A DNA stretch of 20,457 bases from JBHELQ01 sp046262995 (GCA_046262995.1 JBHELQ010000127.1:1-20457), one strand, 5' to 3'. Positions 6,374 through 13,205 are shown, counted from the first letter of the stretch. Numbers and translations are program-made. The notes: a model not told the origin generated them from the sequence alone.

Positions 6374-7324
6374 GTGAGGAGACTGCTCGTGGCGGGGCTG
6401 GCGGCGGCGGCGCTCTGGGCGGCCGCGTGCGGCGGAGGCGGGGACGCGAAGCCGCTCCCGGCGACCGTCGCGCTCGATTTCACGCCCAACGCCGTCCACG
6501 CCCCGATCTACGCGGCAGTCCGGCGGGGATACGACCGCCGCCACGGAGTGCGCATCCGGATTCGCCCACCCGGCTCGGCACCCGACTCCCTGAAGCTCCT
6601 GGCGTCCGGCCGCGCCGACCTGGCGGTGCTGGACATCCACGACCTCGGGCTGGCGCGGGAGCGCGGCAAGGACTTCGTCGGCGTCGGCGCTCTCGTCCAG
6701 CGCCCACTGGCGGCGATCATCGCCAGAGCGGACGTCCGGCGCCCGCGCGACTTGGAAGGCCGGCGCGTGGGCGTGTCCGGGCTGCCGTCGGACCCGGCGG
6801 TGCTGCGGGCGGTGATGGATGGCGACGGCGGGAACTTCCGCCGCGCGCGGCTCGTGACGATCGGCTTCTCGGCGGTCCCCAGCCTGATCGAGGGCAAGGT
6901 GGACGCCGTGCCGGCCTTCTGGAACGCGGAGGGCGTCGTCCTCCGTCGCCGCGGCGCCCGCATACGGGAGTTCCGGGTCGACGACTACGGCGCGCCGCGC
7001 TATCCGGAGGTCGTGCTGTTCACGACCCGCCACACGCTGGAGCATCGGCGCCGGCTGGTGGACGGGGTCGTGCGGGCCGTGCGCGACGGTGTCGAGTCCG
7101 TCCTGCGTGACCCCGAGCCCGCCGTGCGTCAGATCGCCCGGGCCGGCAACTCGGACCAGGGCCTGGTGCGCGCGCAGCTCCGCGCCGTGGCTCCCGCCTT
7201 GCGGCCGCCGCTCGTGCTTCGCCGCCGTGCGCTCGAGGGCTGGGCGGACTTCGACGTCCGCTTCGGGATCCTCCGGCGCCGGCCCGACCTGGATCGCGCG
7301 TTCGCGTTTGGCCCGGCGCGCTAG
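6374..7324 (+). CDS. ThiY/NMT1-like substrate-binding lipoprotein
   Basis: 316 aa from GTG 6374. The N-terminus VRRLLVAGLAAAALWAAAC gives a lipoprotein signal with Cys19 as the lipid-modified residue, followed by a Gly-rich linker. The mature protein starts with PATVALDFTPNAVHAPIYAA, the signature of the THI5/NMT1/ThiY periplasmic binding family (LDxTPNxxHxxIY). Later stretches (GRADLAVLDIHDL, LEGRRVGVSGLPSDPAVL, KVDAVPAFWNAEGV) fit the two-lobed fold. Known members bind thiamine-pyrimidine precursors for an ABC importer, but no permease or ATPase gene is adjacent. The ligand is therefore unproven. The start fits a leaderless transcript (TAGCGT 7 nt upstream). Its TAG stop shares the CTAG at 7321-7324 with the convergent gene. 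Confidence 0.85.
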   Translation: MRRLLVAGLAAAALWAAACGGGGDAKPLPATVALDFTPNAVHAPIYAAVRRGYDRRHGVRIRIRPPGSAPDSLKLLASGRADLAVLDIHDLGLARERGKDFVGVGALVQRPLAAIIARADVRRPRDLEGRRVGVSGLPSDPAVLRAVMDGDGGNFRRARLVTIGFSAVPSLIEGKVDAVPAFWNAEGVVLRRRGARIREFRVDDYGAPRYPEVVLFTTRHTLEHRRRLVDGVVRAVRDGVESVLRDPEPAVRQIARAGNSDQGLVRAQLRAVAPALRPPLVLRRRALEGWADFDVRFGILRRRPDLDRAFAFGPAR

Positions 7325-7638
7325 GAGCGATCCCGCAGCAGCGACTCGACCAGCGCTGCGGCCTCGCGTGCCATGCGCGACCGGGGCACGATGCGGTCGA
7401 CCCCCTCCTCCTCGGCCCGGGCCCGTGTCCGCTGGTCCACATGCGAGTAGAAGGCGAGCGTGGGCAGGCCCGTCTCGCGGGCGGTCCGCAGGCGCCGCTC
7501 GACGTCGTCGGTCAGGTCGAGCACCAGGACTTCCGCCGGCTCGCCGGCCTCCACCGACTTGTGCCCGGCCCGGCTCAGCGCCTCCCGCACCTTCGACCCG
7601 AACAGCAGGTCGGGACACACGAGCGCGACCCGGGCCAC
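7321..7638 (-). CDS. Small response-regulator-receiver-like protein
   Basis: 105 aa from a GTG at 7638, 4 nt after the stop of the upstream gene, so probably translated by coupling; TGAGAGG directly precedes it. The alternating pattern fits a CheY-like Rossmannoid: strand 1 VARVALVCPD, helix SKVREALSRAG, strand 3 AEVLVLDLTDD with Asp41 where a phospho-acceptor would lie, strand 4 LPTLAFYSHVD, and a final strand GVDRIVPRS. The acidic pocket after strand 1 and the conserved Lys after strand 5 (here Arg) are not clear, so it may be a pseudo-receiver. No histidine kinase or output domain is nearby. It could also be an unrelated small alpha/beta protein. Confidence 0.68.
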   Translation of the reverse strand: MARVALVCPDLLFGSKVREALSRAGHKSVEAGEPAEVLVLDLTDDVERRLRTARETGLPTLAFYSHVDQRTRARAEEEGVDRIVPRSRMAREAAALVESLLRDRS

Positions 7639-7642
7639 CCTC

Positions 7643-8005
7643 TCACTGCGCCCGGCGGCGGCGAAACTCCTGGCGCACCGACTCCGGGCGCCCCCACATC
7701 TGCGTGACCTCCACGCGGCCGGAGCGCACCTCCCGCAACACGAGCTCCCCGCGCATCCCCTCACCGTCCAGAAGCGCGAGCGTGCCCCGCACGGTCTCGG
7801 CCGCGGCGGCGTGGCCGAACTCGTTCGCGACCCTCAGGCGCCAGTGCCAGTCGTGCTCCGAGTACGGCATCGCGTTGATCTGCGTCAGCAGCGTGGCGGC
7901 CTCGATGTAGCGCTCCTCGTCGGCGATGCGCAGGTCGAGCTCGAGCGCCGTCCAGTCGGGAGGCAGCGGCTCGACGATCCGCTGGAAATCGTCGGCGAGC
8001 GCCAC
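7643..8005 (-). CDS. Conserved-looking hypothetical protein
   Basis: 120 aa from GTG 8005. I do not recognise a named family. It opens VALADDFQRIVEPLPPDW, has a helical middle (EERYIEAATLLTQINAM, DWHWRLRVANEFGHAAAAET) and ends with a beta-like region (RGELVLREVRSGRVEVTQMWGRP) and a basic tail RQEFRRRRAQ. No signal peptide, membrane helix or Cys/His cluster is visible, so it is probably cytoplasmic. It heads a two-gene unit with the receiver-like gene. TAGGGT ends 6 nt before the start and no Shine-Dalgarno is present, so the mRNA may be leaderless. Only 29 bp separate its start from that of the divergent transporter. Confidence 0.75.
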   Translation of the reverse strand: MALADDFQRIVEPLPPDWTALELDLRIADEERYIEAATLLTQINAMPYSEHDWHWRLRVANEFGHAAAAETVRGTLALLDGEGMRGELVLREVRSGRVEVTQMWGRPESVRQEFRRRRAQ

Positions 8006-8011
8006 GGCCGC

Positions 8012-8021
8012 ACCCTATCCT
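8012..8021. promoter_or_regulatory. Overlapping bidirectional -10 elements (TAGGGT minus, TATCCT plus)
   Basis: ACCCTATCCT holds TAGGGT on the minus strand (8017-8012, 6 nt before GTG 8005) and TATCCT on the plus strand (8016-8021, 13 nt before ATG 8035). Both use the same TA step. The 29-bp gap leaves no other room for promoters outside the coding sequence. Confidence 0.45.
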
Positions 8022-8034
8022 TGACTCCACGCCG

Positions 8035-8691
8035 ATGTCCCAAGAGGCCCTCGAACTGCCGCTTGCCTCGCCGGCCGTGCCACGCGCGGGGCTGGTGGCG
8101 CGGGCGCGCCTGCTCGCCTGGGTCAGCCTGGGCTGGCACGTCGGGGAGGCGGCCATCGCCGGCGCCGCCGGGGCGGCCGCCGGTTCCATCGCCCTCGTCG
8201 GGTTCGGCGCGGACTCCGTTGTCGAAACGGCCGCGGCGGCCGTCGTGGTCTGGCGCTTCGGACGCGGAAGGGCGTCGTCAGAGGCAGCGGAGCGCAGGGC
8301 GCAGCGGCTGATCGCGCTGAGCTTCATCGCCATCGGCGTCGTGGTGGCGGTCGAGGCGCTGCACACCCTCGCCGCGGGCACCCATCCCGACCCGAGCGTC
8401 GTCGGGATCGTGCTGGGCGCGGTCACCCTCGCGACGATGCCTCCACTCGCCGCGGCGAAGGCGCGGGTGGGCGAGCGCCTCGGCTCGGCGGCGACGCGCG
8501 GCGAGGGGCGCCAGAACCTCCTCTGCGCGTATCTCTCGGCGGCCCTTCTCGTCGGCCTCCTGGCGAATGCGATCGCGGGCCTGTGGTGGGCCGACCCGGC
8601 CGCCGCGCTGGTGATCGCCGGGGTCGCCCTGAAGGAGGGCCGCGGGTCCTGGCGCGGCGAGGGCTGCTGCGCCGACGGCTGCGGCTGCTAG
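8035..8691 (+). CDS. Cation-diffusion-facilitator-like membrane protein with altered metal site and Cys-rich tail
   Basis: 218 aa with about five or six hydrophobic segments. GFGADSVVET (Asp60, Glu64) matches the helix-2 DxxxD metal-site region of CDF transporters, and WWADPAAALVIAGVALKEG matches the family's last transmembrane segment. The helix-5 HxxxD pair is absent: at the equivalent place the sequence reads NLLCAYLSAALL (Cys164, Ser168). The cytoplasmic C-terminal domain is missing and the protein ends CCADGCGC. It may transport a thiophilic metal, sense one, or have lost transport. I recall similar actinobacterial proteins annotated simply as cation transporters. No strong Shine-Dalgarno precedes ATG 8035. 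The stop shares CTAG 8688-8691 with mntH. Confidence 0.75.
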   Translation: MSQEALELPLASPAVPRAGLVARARLLAWVSLGWHVGEAAIAGAAGAAAGSIALVGFGADSVVETAAAAVVVWRFGRGRASSEAAERRAQRLIALSFIAIGVVVAVEALHTLAAGTHPDPSVVGIVLGAVTLATMPPLAAAKARVGERLGSAATRGEGRQNLLCAYLSAALLVGLLANAIAGLWWADPAAALVIAGVALKEGRGSWRGEGCCADGCGC

Positions 8692-9998
8692 CCCAGGAAG
8701 GTGTCTCCGAGCAGGAACAGGTTCAGCGCGATGATCAGCCCCGCCACCGCCCCGGCCAGCGCCGTTGTCGCGCGGGCGTTCACGAGCGCTCCCATGATCT
8801 CGCGGCGGCGTGTGAGCAGCACCAGCGGCACGAGCGCGAACGGGATGCCGAAGGACAGCACCACCTGGCTCGCCACCAGCGACTTCGTCGGGTCGAGCCC
8901 CACGGCGAGCACGACGAGCGCAGGGACCATGGTCACGAGGCGGCGCAGCATCAGCGGGATCGAGCGGCGGATGAACCCCTGCATCACCACCTGCCCGGCG
9001 TAGGTCCCGACGCTCGAGCTCGAGAGGCCCGAGGCCAGCAGCGCGATCCCGAACGCCACGGCGGCGCCGCCGCCGAGCATCGTGTCCAGGCCGCGGTGGG
9101 CCCCCTCGATCGTGTCGACGTCGAGCTTCCCGTGGAAGAGCGACGCCGCGACGACCAGCATCGAGATGTTCACGAGGCCGGCGATGCCCATGGCGATCAA
9201 GACGTCCAGGCGCTCGAAGCGAAGGATCTGACGCCGCTCGGCCTCGTCGCGGGGCGGCACTCGCCGCTGTGTGAGCGCCGAATGCAGGTAGATCACATGG
9301 GGCATGACGGTCGCCCCCAGGATGCCGGTGGCGATCAGCACGCTCTCGCTGCCCTGGAAGCCGGGCACGAACCCGCCCGCGACCCCGCCGGCGTCGGCGC
9401 CCGCGTGCAGCACCTCGTAGACGAAGCCGAGCAGGATCACGCCCAGGAGGCCGGCGATCGTCGTCTCGAAGCGCCGGTAGCCGCGCGTCTGAAGGCCGAG
9501 GATGGCGAACGCGACCGCGCCGGTGATGAGCCCCGCGGTGAAGAGCGGGACACCGAACAGCAGATTGAGTGCGATCGCCGCGCCGACGAACTCGGCCAGG
9601 TCCGTGGCCATCGCGATCAGCTCAGCCTGCACCCAGAGCCCGAGCGACACCGGCCGCGGGAAGTGCTCGCGGCAGAGCTCCGGCAGGTTGCTCCCGGTGA
9701 CGACCCCGACCTTCGCCGACAGGTACTGGATCAGCATCGCCATCAGGTTCGCCGCCAGGATCACCCACAGCAGCAGGTAGCCGTACTTGGCTCCGCCTGC
9801 GATGTTGGTGGCGAAGTTGCCCGGATCCACGTAGGCGACCGCCGCGACGAACGCTGGGCCGAGCAACGCGAACGTCGAGCGCATCCGCCCTCGCGAGCGC
9901 AGGATCTGGAGCGGGCTCGGCTCGAGCGCGACCGAGGCTCCGGTGCGCGCCGCGGCCGTGGCCGACCCGGGCTCGACTGCGCCGGCAGAGGCGTCCAT
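8688..9998 (-). CDS. mntH: NRAMP-family Mn(II)/Fe(II) transporter
   Basis: 436 aa. The metal site of Nramp proteins is intact: DPGN at 58-61 (Asp58, Asn61) in helix 1, and Ala229 and Met232 of GATVMPHVIYLHS in helix 6, with His234 completing the MPH motif. Eleven hydrophobic segments follow a ~40-residue Ala-rich, probably cytoplasmic N-terminus. Nramp proteins import divalent metal driven by protons. The ATG at 9998 shares its A with the TGA stop of the upstream regulator gene (TGATG), so the two are translationally coupled. Pairing with an MntR-type regulator makes manganese the likely physiological substrate. The TAG stop uses the CTAG shared with the convergent transporter gene. Confidence 0.95.
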   Translation of the reverse strand: MDASAGAVEPGSATAAARTGASVALEPSPLQILRSRGRMRSTFALLGPAFVAAVAYVDPGNFATNIAGGAKYGYLLLWVILAANLMAMLIQYLSAKVGVVTGSNLPELCREHFPRPVSLGLWVQAELIAMATDLAEFVGAAIALNLLFGVPLFTAGLITGAVAFAILGLQTRGYRRFETTIAGLLGVILLGFVYEVLHAGADAGGVAGGFVPGFQGSESVLIATGILGATVMPHVIYLHSALTQRRVPPRDEAERRQILRFERLDVLIAMGIAGLVNISMLVVAASLFHGKLDVDTIEGAHRGLDTMLGGGAAVAFGIALLASGLSSSSVGTYAGQVVMQGFIRRSIPLMLRRLVTMVPALVVLAVGLDPTKSLVASQVVLSFGIPFALVPLVLLTRRREIMGALVNARATTALAGAVAGLIIALNLFLLGDTFLG

Positions 9999-10702
9999 CA
10001 GCCGGCCTCCTCCGTCCTCATGGCGCGGGCCAGCGCGCCACCGAGCGAGTGCACGCGCTCGGCGAAGCGCACTGAGATGGGGCCCTCGAAGGGCTCCGTG
10101 GCGAGCACTTCGAAGCGGTCGCCCGGGAGGATGCCCCGCTCCGACAGGTACCGGAGCATGGCGGGGTCCTGATCCGAGACACGCACGAAGACGCCGGTCT
10201 GCCCGGGCTTCAGCTCCGCCAGCGGGCGGGTCTTCGAATGCTCGATCCGCCCCTCGGGAGTCGGGATCGGATCGCCGTGCGGATCGTGGGTGGGGTTTCC
10301 GAGCGCCTGCGAGATGCGCTCCGAGAGCTCGGGCGAGATGGCGTGCTCGAGCACCTCGGCCTCCGCGTGCACGCGGTCCCACGGCATCCCGAGCGCCTCC
10401 GCCAGGTACAGCTCGAGCAGCCGGTGGTGGCGGATGACCTCGAGCGCCACGCGCCGGCCCGCGCCGGTGAGCGTCACGCCGTGGTAGGGCCTGCGCACCA
10501 CCAGCCCGAGCGACTCGAGCCGCTTCAGCATCGCCGAGGCCGACGGCGGCGAGACGGCCAGACGCTCCGAGATGGCCGAGGTGGACACCGCCTTGCGGCC
10601 CTCCCCGAGCACGTAGATCGCCTTCGCGTAGTCCTGCACGGCCGTGGACGGCTCAGCCGCCATCGACGCGCTTTCGGCGCCGGTCCTTGCCAGGGTGGTC
10701 AT
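9998..10702 (-). CDS. mntR: DtxR-family manganese-responsive regulator (MntR type)
   Basis: 234 aa: winged helix (~20-80: AVQDYAKAIYVLGE, VSTSAISERLAVSPPSASAMLKRL, LVVRRPYHGVTLT), a metal-binding dimer domain (~85-150), and a C-terminal SH3/FeoA-like domain (~160-225). Aligned by eye with diphtheria DtxR, the ligands His79, Glu83, His98, Glu105 and His106 are kept as His93, Glu97, His112, Glu119 and His120. The iron-specific Cys102 is replaced by Glu116, and Asp24 sits where MntR has Asp8. Those two changes are the hallmark of manganese sensors, so IdeR/DtxR iron sensing is less likely. ATG 10702 has GAGG upstream. It forms an operon with mntH and probably represses it through 10720-10741 when Mn is plentiful. 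Confidence 0.92.
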   Translation of the reverse strand: MTTLARTGAESASMAAEPSTAVQDYAKAIYVLGEGRKAVSTSAISERLAVSPPSASAMLKRLESLGLVVRRPYHGVTLTGAGRRVALEVIRHHRLLELYLAEALGMPWDRVHAEAEVLEHAISPELSERISQALGNPTHDPHGDPIPTPEGRIEHSKTRPLAELKPGQTGVFVRVSDQDPAMLRYLSERGILPGDRFEVLATEPFEGPISVRFAERVHSLGGALARAMRTEEAG

Positions 10703-10719
10703 CGGTCTCGCCTCAAGAG

Positions 10720-10741
10720 ATTTTTAGGCTAGACGAAAAAT
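10720..10741. promoter_or_regulatory. 22-bp imperfect palindrome, candidate MntR operator of mntR-mntH
   Basis: The dyad is centred on CTAG (10729-10732), with arms ATTTTTAGG and CGAAAAAT; nine of eleven symmetric pairs match. The left half TTTTTAGGCTAG resembles DtxR/IdeR/MntR half-sites of the TTAGGNTAG type. It contains TAGCCT (10731-10726, minus), a fair -10 for mntR. It lies 17 nt upstream of the mntR start and is the most AT-rich point in the area. Confidence 0.72.
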
Positions 10742-10792
10742 ACGGGATTGACCAGACGGCCCGAATCGGGCACCGCCTAGGATCGGTTGCGG

Positions 10793-11707
10793 ATGATCAC
10801 GGCCACCGAGTACGAGCTGGTGACGGAATCGACAGGGCTCCTGGAGCGCTCGGAGCGCGCGAAGCTCGTCGTCCGGGGCGCCGAGGCGGCGGACTTCCTC
10901 CAGGGACAGCTGACGAACGACGTCGAGGCCCTCGCTCCCGGGCAAGGCTGCTACGCCGCGCTGCTGACGCACAAGGGGAAACTGCGCGCGGACCTGCGCT
11001 GCCTGCGGCTGGAGGATGGGTTCTGGCTCGACGCGGAGGCGATCGCCGGCCGCGTGGTCGCCCACACGGTCGAGACGTACAGCCTCGGCCGCGAGGTGCG
11101 CTGGGAGGACCTGACCCCGGAGCGCTCGATCCTGTCGCTGCTCGGACCGGAGTCGCGCGCGCGGCTGGACGCCGGCCCCCCGCAGGAGGAGCACGCATTC
11201 GTGCAGGGCGAGCACGGCCTGTACGTGTCGACCCTCCTGGGTGTCGACGTGATCTGCGAGGCGGCCGCTGTCGAGGGCGTGCGCGAAGCGCTCGGCGTGG
11301 AGAGCGTCTCCGAGGATGTGGCGGAGTGCCTGCGGATCGAGGCTGGGCGGCCCCGGCTCGGACCCGACATGGGAACGGAGACGATCCCCCAGGAGGCAGG
11401 GCTGAACGAGCGCGCCGTGAGCTTCACGAAGGGCTGTTACGTGGGCCAGGAGACCGTGGCCCGGCTTCACTACCGGGGAAAGCCGAACCGCCACCTGCGC
11501 GGCCTTCGGCTGTCCGAGCCCGCAGACCGTGGGGAGCCGATCCGGCTCGGGGGGCGCGAGGTGGGAGCCCTCGGCTCGACCTGCGTATCCCCCACGCTGG
11601 GGCCCATCGCCCTGGCGCTGGTGCGGCGCGAGGCGGCTCCGGGAGCGACCGTGACCGTCGGGGACGGCAAGGAAGCTGAACTCGTCGAGCTGCCGTTCCG
11701 GGGGTAG
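10793..11707 (+). CDS. ygfZ: YgfZ/GcvT-like folate-binding Fe-S maintenance protein
   Basis: 304 aa from ATG 10793. The hallmark YgfZ motif K-G-C-Y-x-G-Q-E is present at 213-220 (KGCYVGQE, Cys215). The N-terminal half (LVVRGAEAADFLQGQLTNDV, ALLTHKGKLRADLRCL) is typical of the GcvT-like tetrahydrofolate-binding fold. YgfZ (IBA57 in mitochondria) uses folate to help assemble or repair Fe-S enzymes, including radical-SAM proteins; fbiC in this window is one such possible client, which is inference only. The alternative start TTG 10787 is 4 nt after AGGA, while ATG 10793 is 10 nt after it; I prefer the ATG. TAGGAT at 10778-10783 could be its -10 box. The stop TAG may double as part of the next gene's promoter. 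Confidence 0.92.
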   Translation: MITATEYELVTESTGLLERSERAKLVVRGAEAADFLQGQLTNDVEALAPGQGCYAALLTHKGKLRADLRCLRLEDGFWLDAEAIAGRVVAHTVETYSLGREVRWEDLTPERSILSLLGPESRARLDAGPPQEEHAFVQGEHGLYVSTLLGVDVICEAAAVEGVREALGVESVSEDVAECLRIEAGRPRLGPDMGTETIPQEAGLNERAVSFTKGCYVGQETVARLHYRGKPNRHLRGLRLSEPADRGEPIRLGGREVGALGSTCVSPTLGPIALALVRREAAPGATVTVGDGKEAELVELPFRG

Positions 11708-11710
11708 CAT
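11705..11710 (+). promoter_or_regulatory. Candidate leaderless -10 box TAGCAT overlapping the ygfZ stop codon
   Basis: TAGCAT begins with the TAG stop of ygfZ, is followed by exactly 7 nt, and then by GTG 11718. No Shine-Dalgarno is present before that GTG. The geometry is the same as at 6361 and 19249. Confidence 0.45.
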
Positions 11711-11717
11711 CGAGACC

Positions 11718-12746
11718 GTGGCCGCGCGGCACGACAGCTCTCGTCGCCGCCCGCCCCGTAGCCGGCGCGGCCTGTCCGGCGACAGCGCGCTGCTTGGCGG
11801 CCGGCTCGACGTAGGCGCCGGCTCTGAGGAGCCGCAGCCGCGCCAGGCCGAGTACGACGCGCGCAGCGGCGTGCTCGACCTGCCGCCGCGCAAGCCGGAC
11901 GCGGGGCCGGTGCAGCCCGATCCGCGGCAGCTCCAGGACCTGATCCCCGCGGCCGACCCGGAGCGCGGCCTGGATGACTGGGGACGCTCACAGCGCGTGT
12001 TCGAGTTGATGGAGCCGCTGCTCAACTTCTACTACCGCTACTGGTTCAGGGTTGGCCAGAAGGGCATCGAGAACGTGCCCACCGAGGGCGGCGCCCTGCT
12101 CGTGTCGAACCACTCGGGAGCGCTGCCCCCGGACGCGCCGATGATCATGCAGGCGATCCGGCACGAGCACCCGCAGCCGCGGCCCGTGTACATGCTCGGC
12201 GAGCACTGGTTCAAGGGCTATCCGGGCGTCGGCATGCTCACGAACAAGATCGGGCTCGTGGCCGCTCATCCGGCGAACGCCCAGCGGCTCCTGCGCGACG
12301 AGCGCCAGCTGGCGATGGTCTTCCCGGAGGGGCAGAAGGGGAGCCGGAAGCTGTACTGGCAGCGCTACCGGCTGCGGCGCTTCGGGCGCGGCGGGTTCGT
12401 GCGCACCGCGATCCGCGCGGGCGTCCCGATCGTGCCGATCGCCGTCGTCGGCGCCGAGGAGGCCATGCCGATCTTCGCCCACGTCCCGCTTCTCCAACGG
12501 CTGACGGGACTGATCTACTTCCCGGTCAACCATGCGTTCCCGCACTTCGGATTCGCCGCGGCCCTGATGTACATGCCCGCGAAGTTCGAGATCCGCTTCC
12601 TCGATCCGATCGACGTGTCGGAGTACGGACCAGAGGACGCGGAAGACGTCGGGCTCGTGCAGGGAATCGGCGAGGAAGTGCGAAGCCGCATACAGGCGCA
12701 ATTGGACGAATTGCTGGCGTCGCGCCGATCTGTGTGGTTCGGTTAG
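11718..12746 (+). CDS. Lysophospholipid-type acyltransferase (PlsC superfamily, Rv0502-like)
   Basis: 342 aa from GTG 11718. Residues ~1-85 are Arg/Pro/Asp-rich and probably disordered. The acyltransferase domain follows, with GIENVPTEGGALLVSNHSG leading to His132 and Asp139 (NHSGALPPDA) and the block III motif FPEG at 202-205 (VFPEGQKGSRK). Classical PlsC enzymes have HX4D. The HX6D spacing here matches my memory of a group found in mycobacteria (Rv0502) and other actinobacteria, as do FGRGGFVRTAIRAGVPIVP and YFPVNHAFPHFG. It probably acylates a lipid at the membrane face; the acceptor is unknown. No membrane helix is obvious outside the domain. The gene follows ygfZ after 10 nt. Confidence 0.88.
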   Translation: MAARHDSSRRRPPRSRRGLSGDSALLGGRLDVGAGSEEPQPRQAEYDARSGVLDLPPRKPDAGPVQPDPRQLQDLIPAADPERGLDDWGRSQRVFELMEPLLNFYYRYWFRVGQKGIENVPTEGGALLVSNHSGALPPDAPMIMQAIRHEHPQPRPVYMLGEHWFKGYPGVGMLTNKIGLVAAHPANAQRLLRDERQLAMVFPEGQKGSRKLYWQRYRLRRFGRGGFVRTAIRAGVPIVPIAVVGAEEAMPIFAHVPLLQRLTGLIYFPVNHAFPHFGFAAALMYMPAKFEIRFLDPIDVSEYGPEDAEDVGLVQGIGEEVRSRIQAQLDELLASRRSVWFG

Positions 12747-12779
12747 GGTTTGGCGCTGCGAGGGATGGAGGCGACTGTA

Positions 12780-13205
12780 ATGACGCGAAGGATGCGCGCA
12801 GCCGCGTTCCTCGCGCTAGGGGCAACGACGGCTGTCGTGATCGGCTGCGGGGGTGGAGACTTCCAGCGGAAGACCCGTTCGCCCGTGCCGCTCGAGCTGA
12901 CCGGCGTGATCCAGCCGAACAAGGTCACGATCTCGCCCGCGAAGGCGGGCGCCGGCCCGATCTCGATCACGGTCTCCAACCAGACCGAGGAGGCACACAC
13001 CGTCACGCTCGAGGGTGAGTCCGTGCGCGAGCGCGTCGGGCCGATCAACCCTCAGGACACGGCCACGATCCAGACGACGCTCCGTCCCGGCTCCTACGAG
13101 GTCCGCGCCGGCTCCTCGGTCGCGGTTCCGAGCGAGATCCGCCCGGGGCCGCTCCGGATCGGCCGCAAGCGCCGCGACTCGAACGACAAGCTGCTGCTGC
13201 CCTAG
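12780..13205 (+). CDS. Small lipoprotein with cupredoxin-like domain
   Basis: 141 aa. I start at ATG 12780 because GGAGG ends 8 nt upstream; an earlier in-frame TTG at 12750 has no such support. MTRRMRAAAFLALGATTAVVIGCGGGD is a lipoprotein signal, with the Cys of VIGCGGG as the anchor. The exported part reads as a small beta-sandwich: NKVTISPAKAGAGPISITVS, NQTEEAHTVTLEG, then GPINPQDTATIQTTLRPGSY and EVRAGSSVAV. This pattern (VxNxxxxxHxxxL, then GxxxTxxxxLxPGxYxV) resembles cupredoxin-like domains. Only the one His is obvious and no Cys/Met copper ligand follows, so copper binding is doubtful. The tail is basic and ends DSNDKLLLP. TAGGGT at 12744-12749, overlapping the preceding stop, may be its -10 box. 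Confidence 0.75.
   Translation: MTRRMRAAAFLALGATTAVVIGCGGGDFQRKTRSPVPLELTGVIQPNKVTISPAKAGAGPISITVSNQTEEAHTVTLEGESVRERVGPINPQDTATIQTTLRPGSYEVRAGSSVAVPSEIRPGPLRIGRKRRDSNDKLLLP

Noticed and set aside
8583..10172. 529-codon plus-strand frame opposite mntH
   Set aside because: Its translation is Arg/Glu/His/Gln-rich with no motif, and the opposite strand carries a clear Nramp transporter with intact metal ligands.
9998..10702. DtxR-family gene as an iron regulator (IdeR/DtxR)
   Set aside because: Cys102 of DtxR is replaced by Glu116 and the downstream gene is mntH, so manganese sensing is the better reading.
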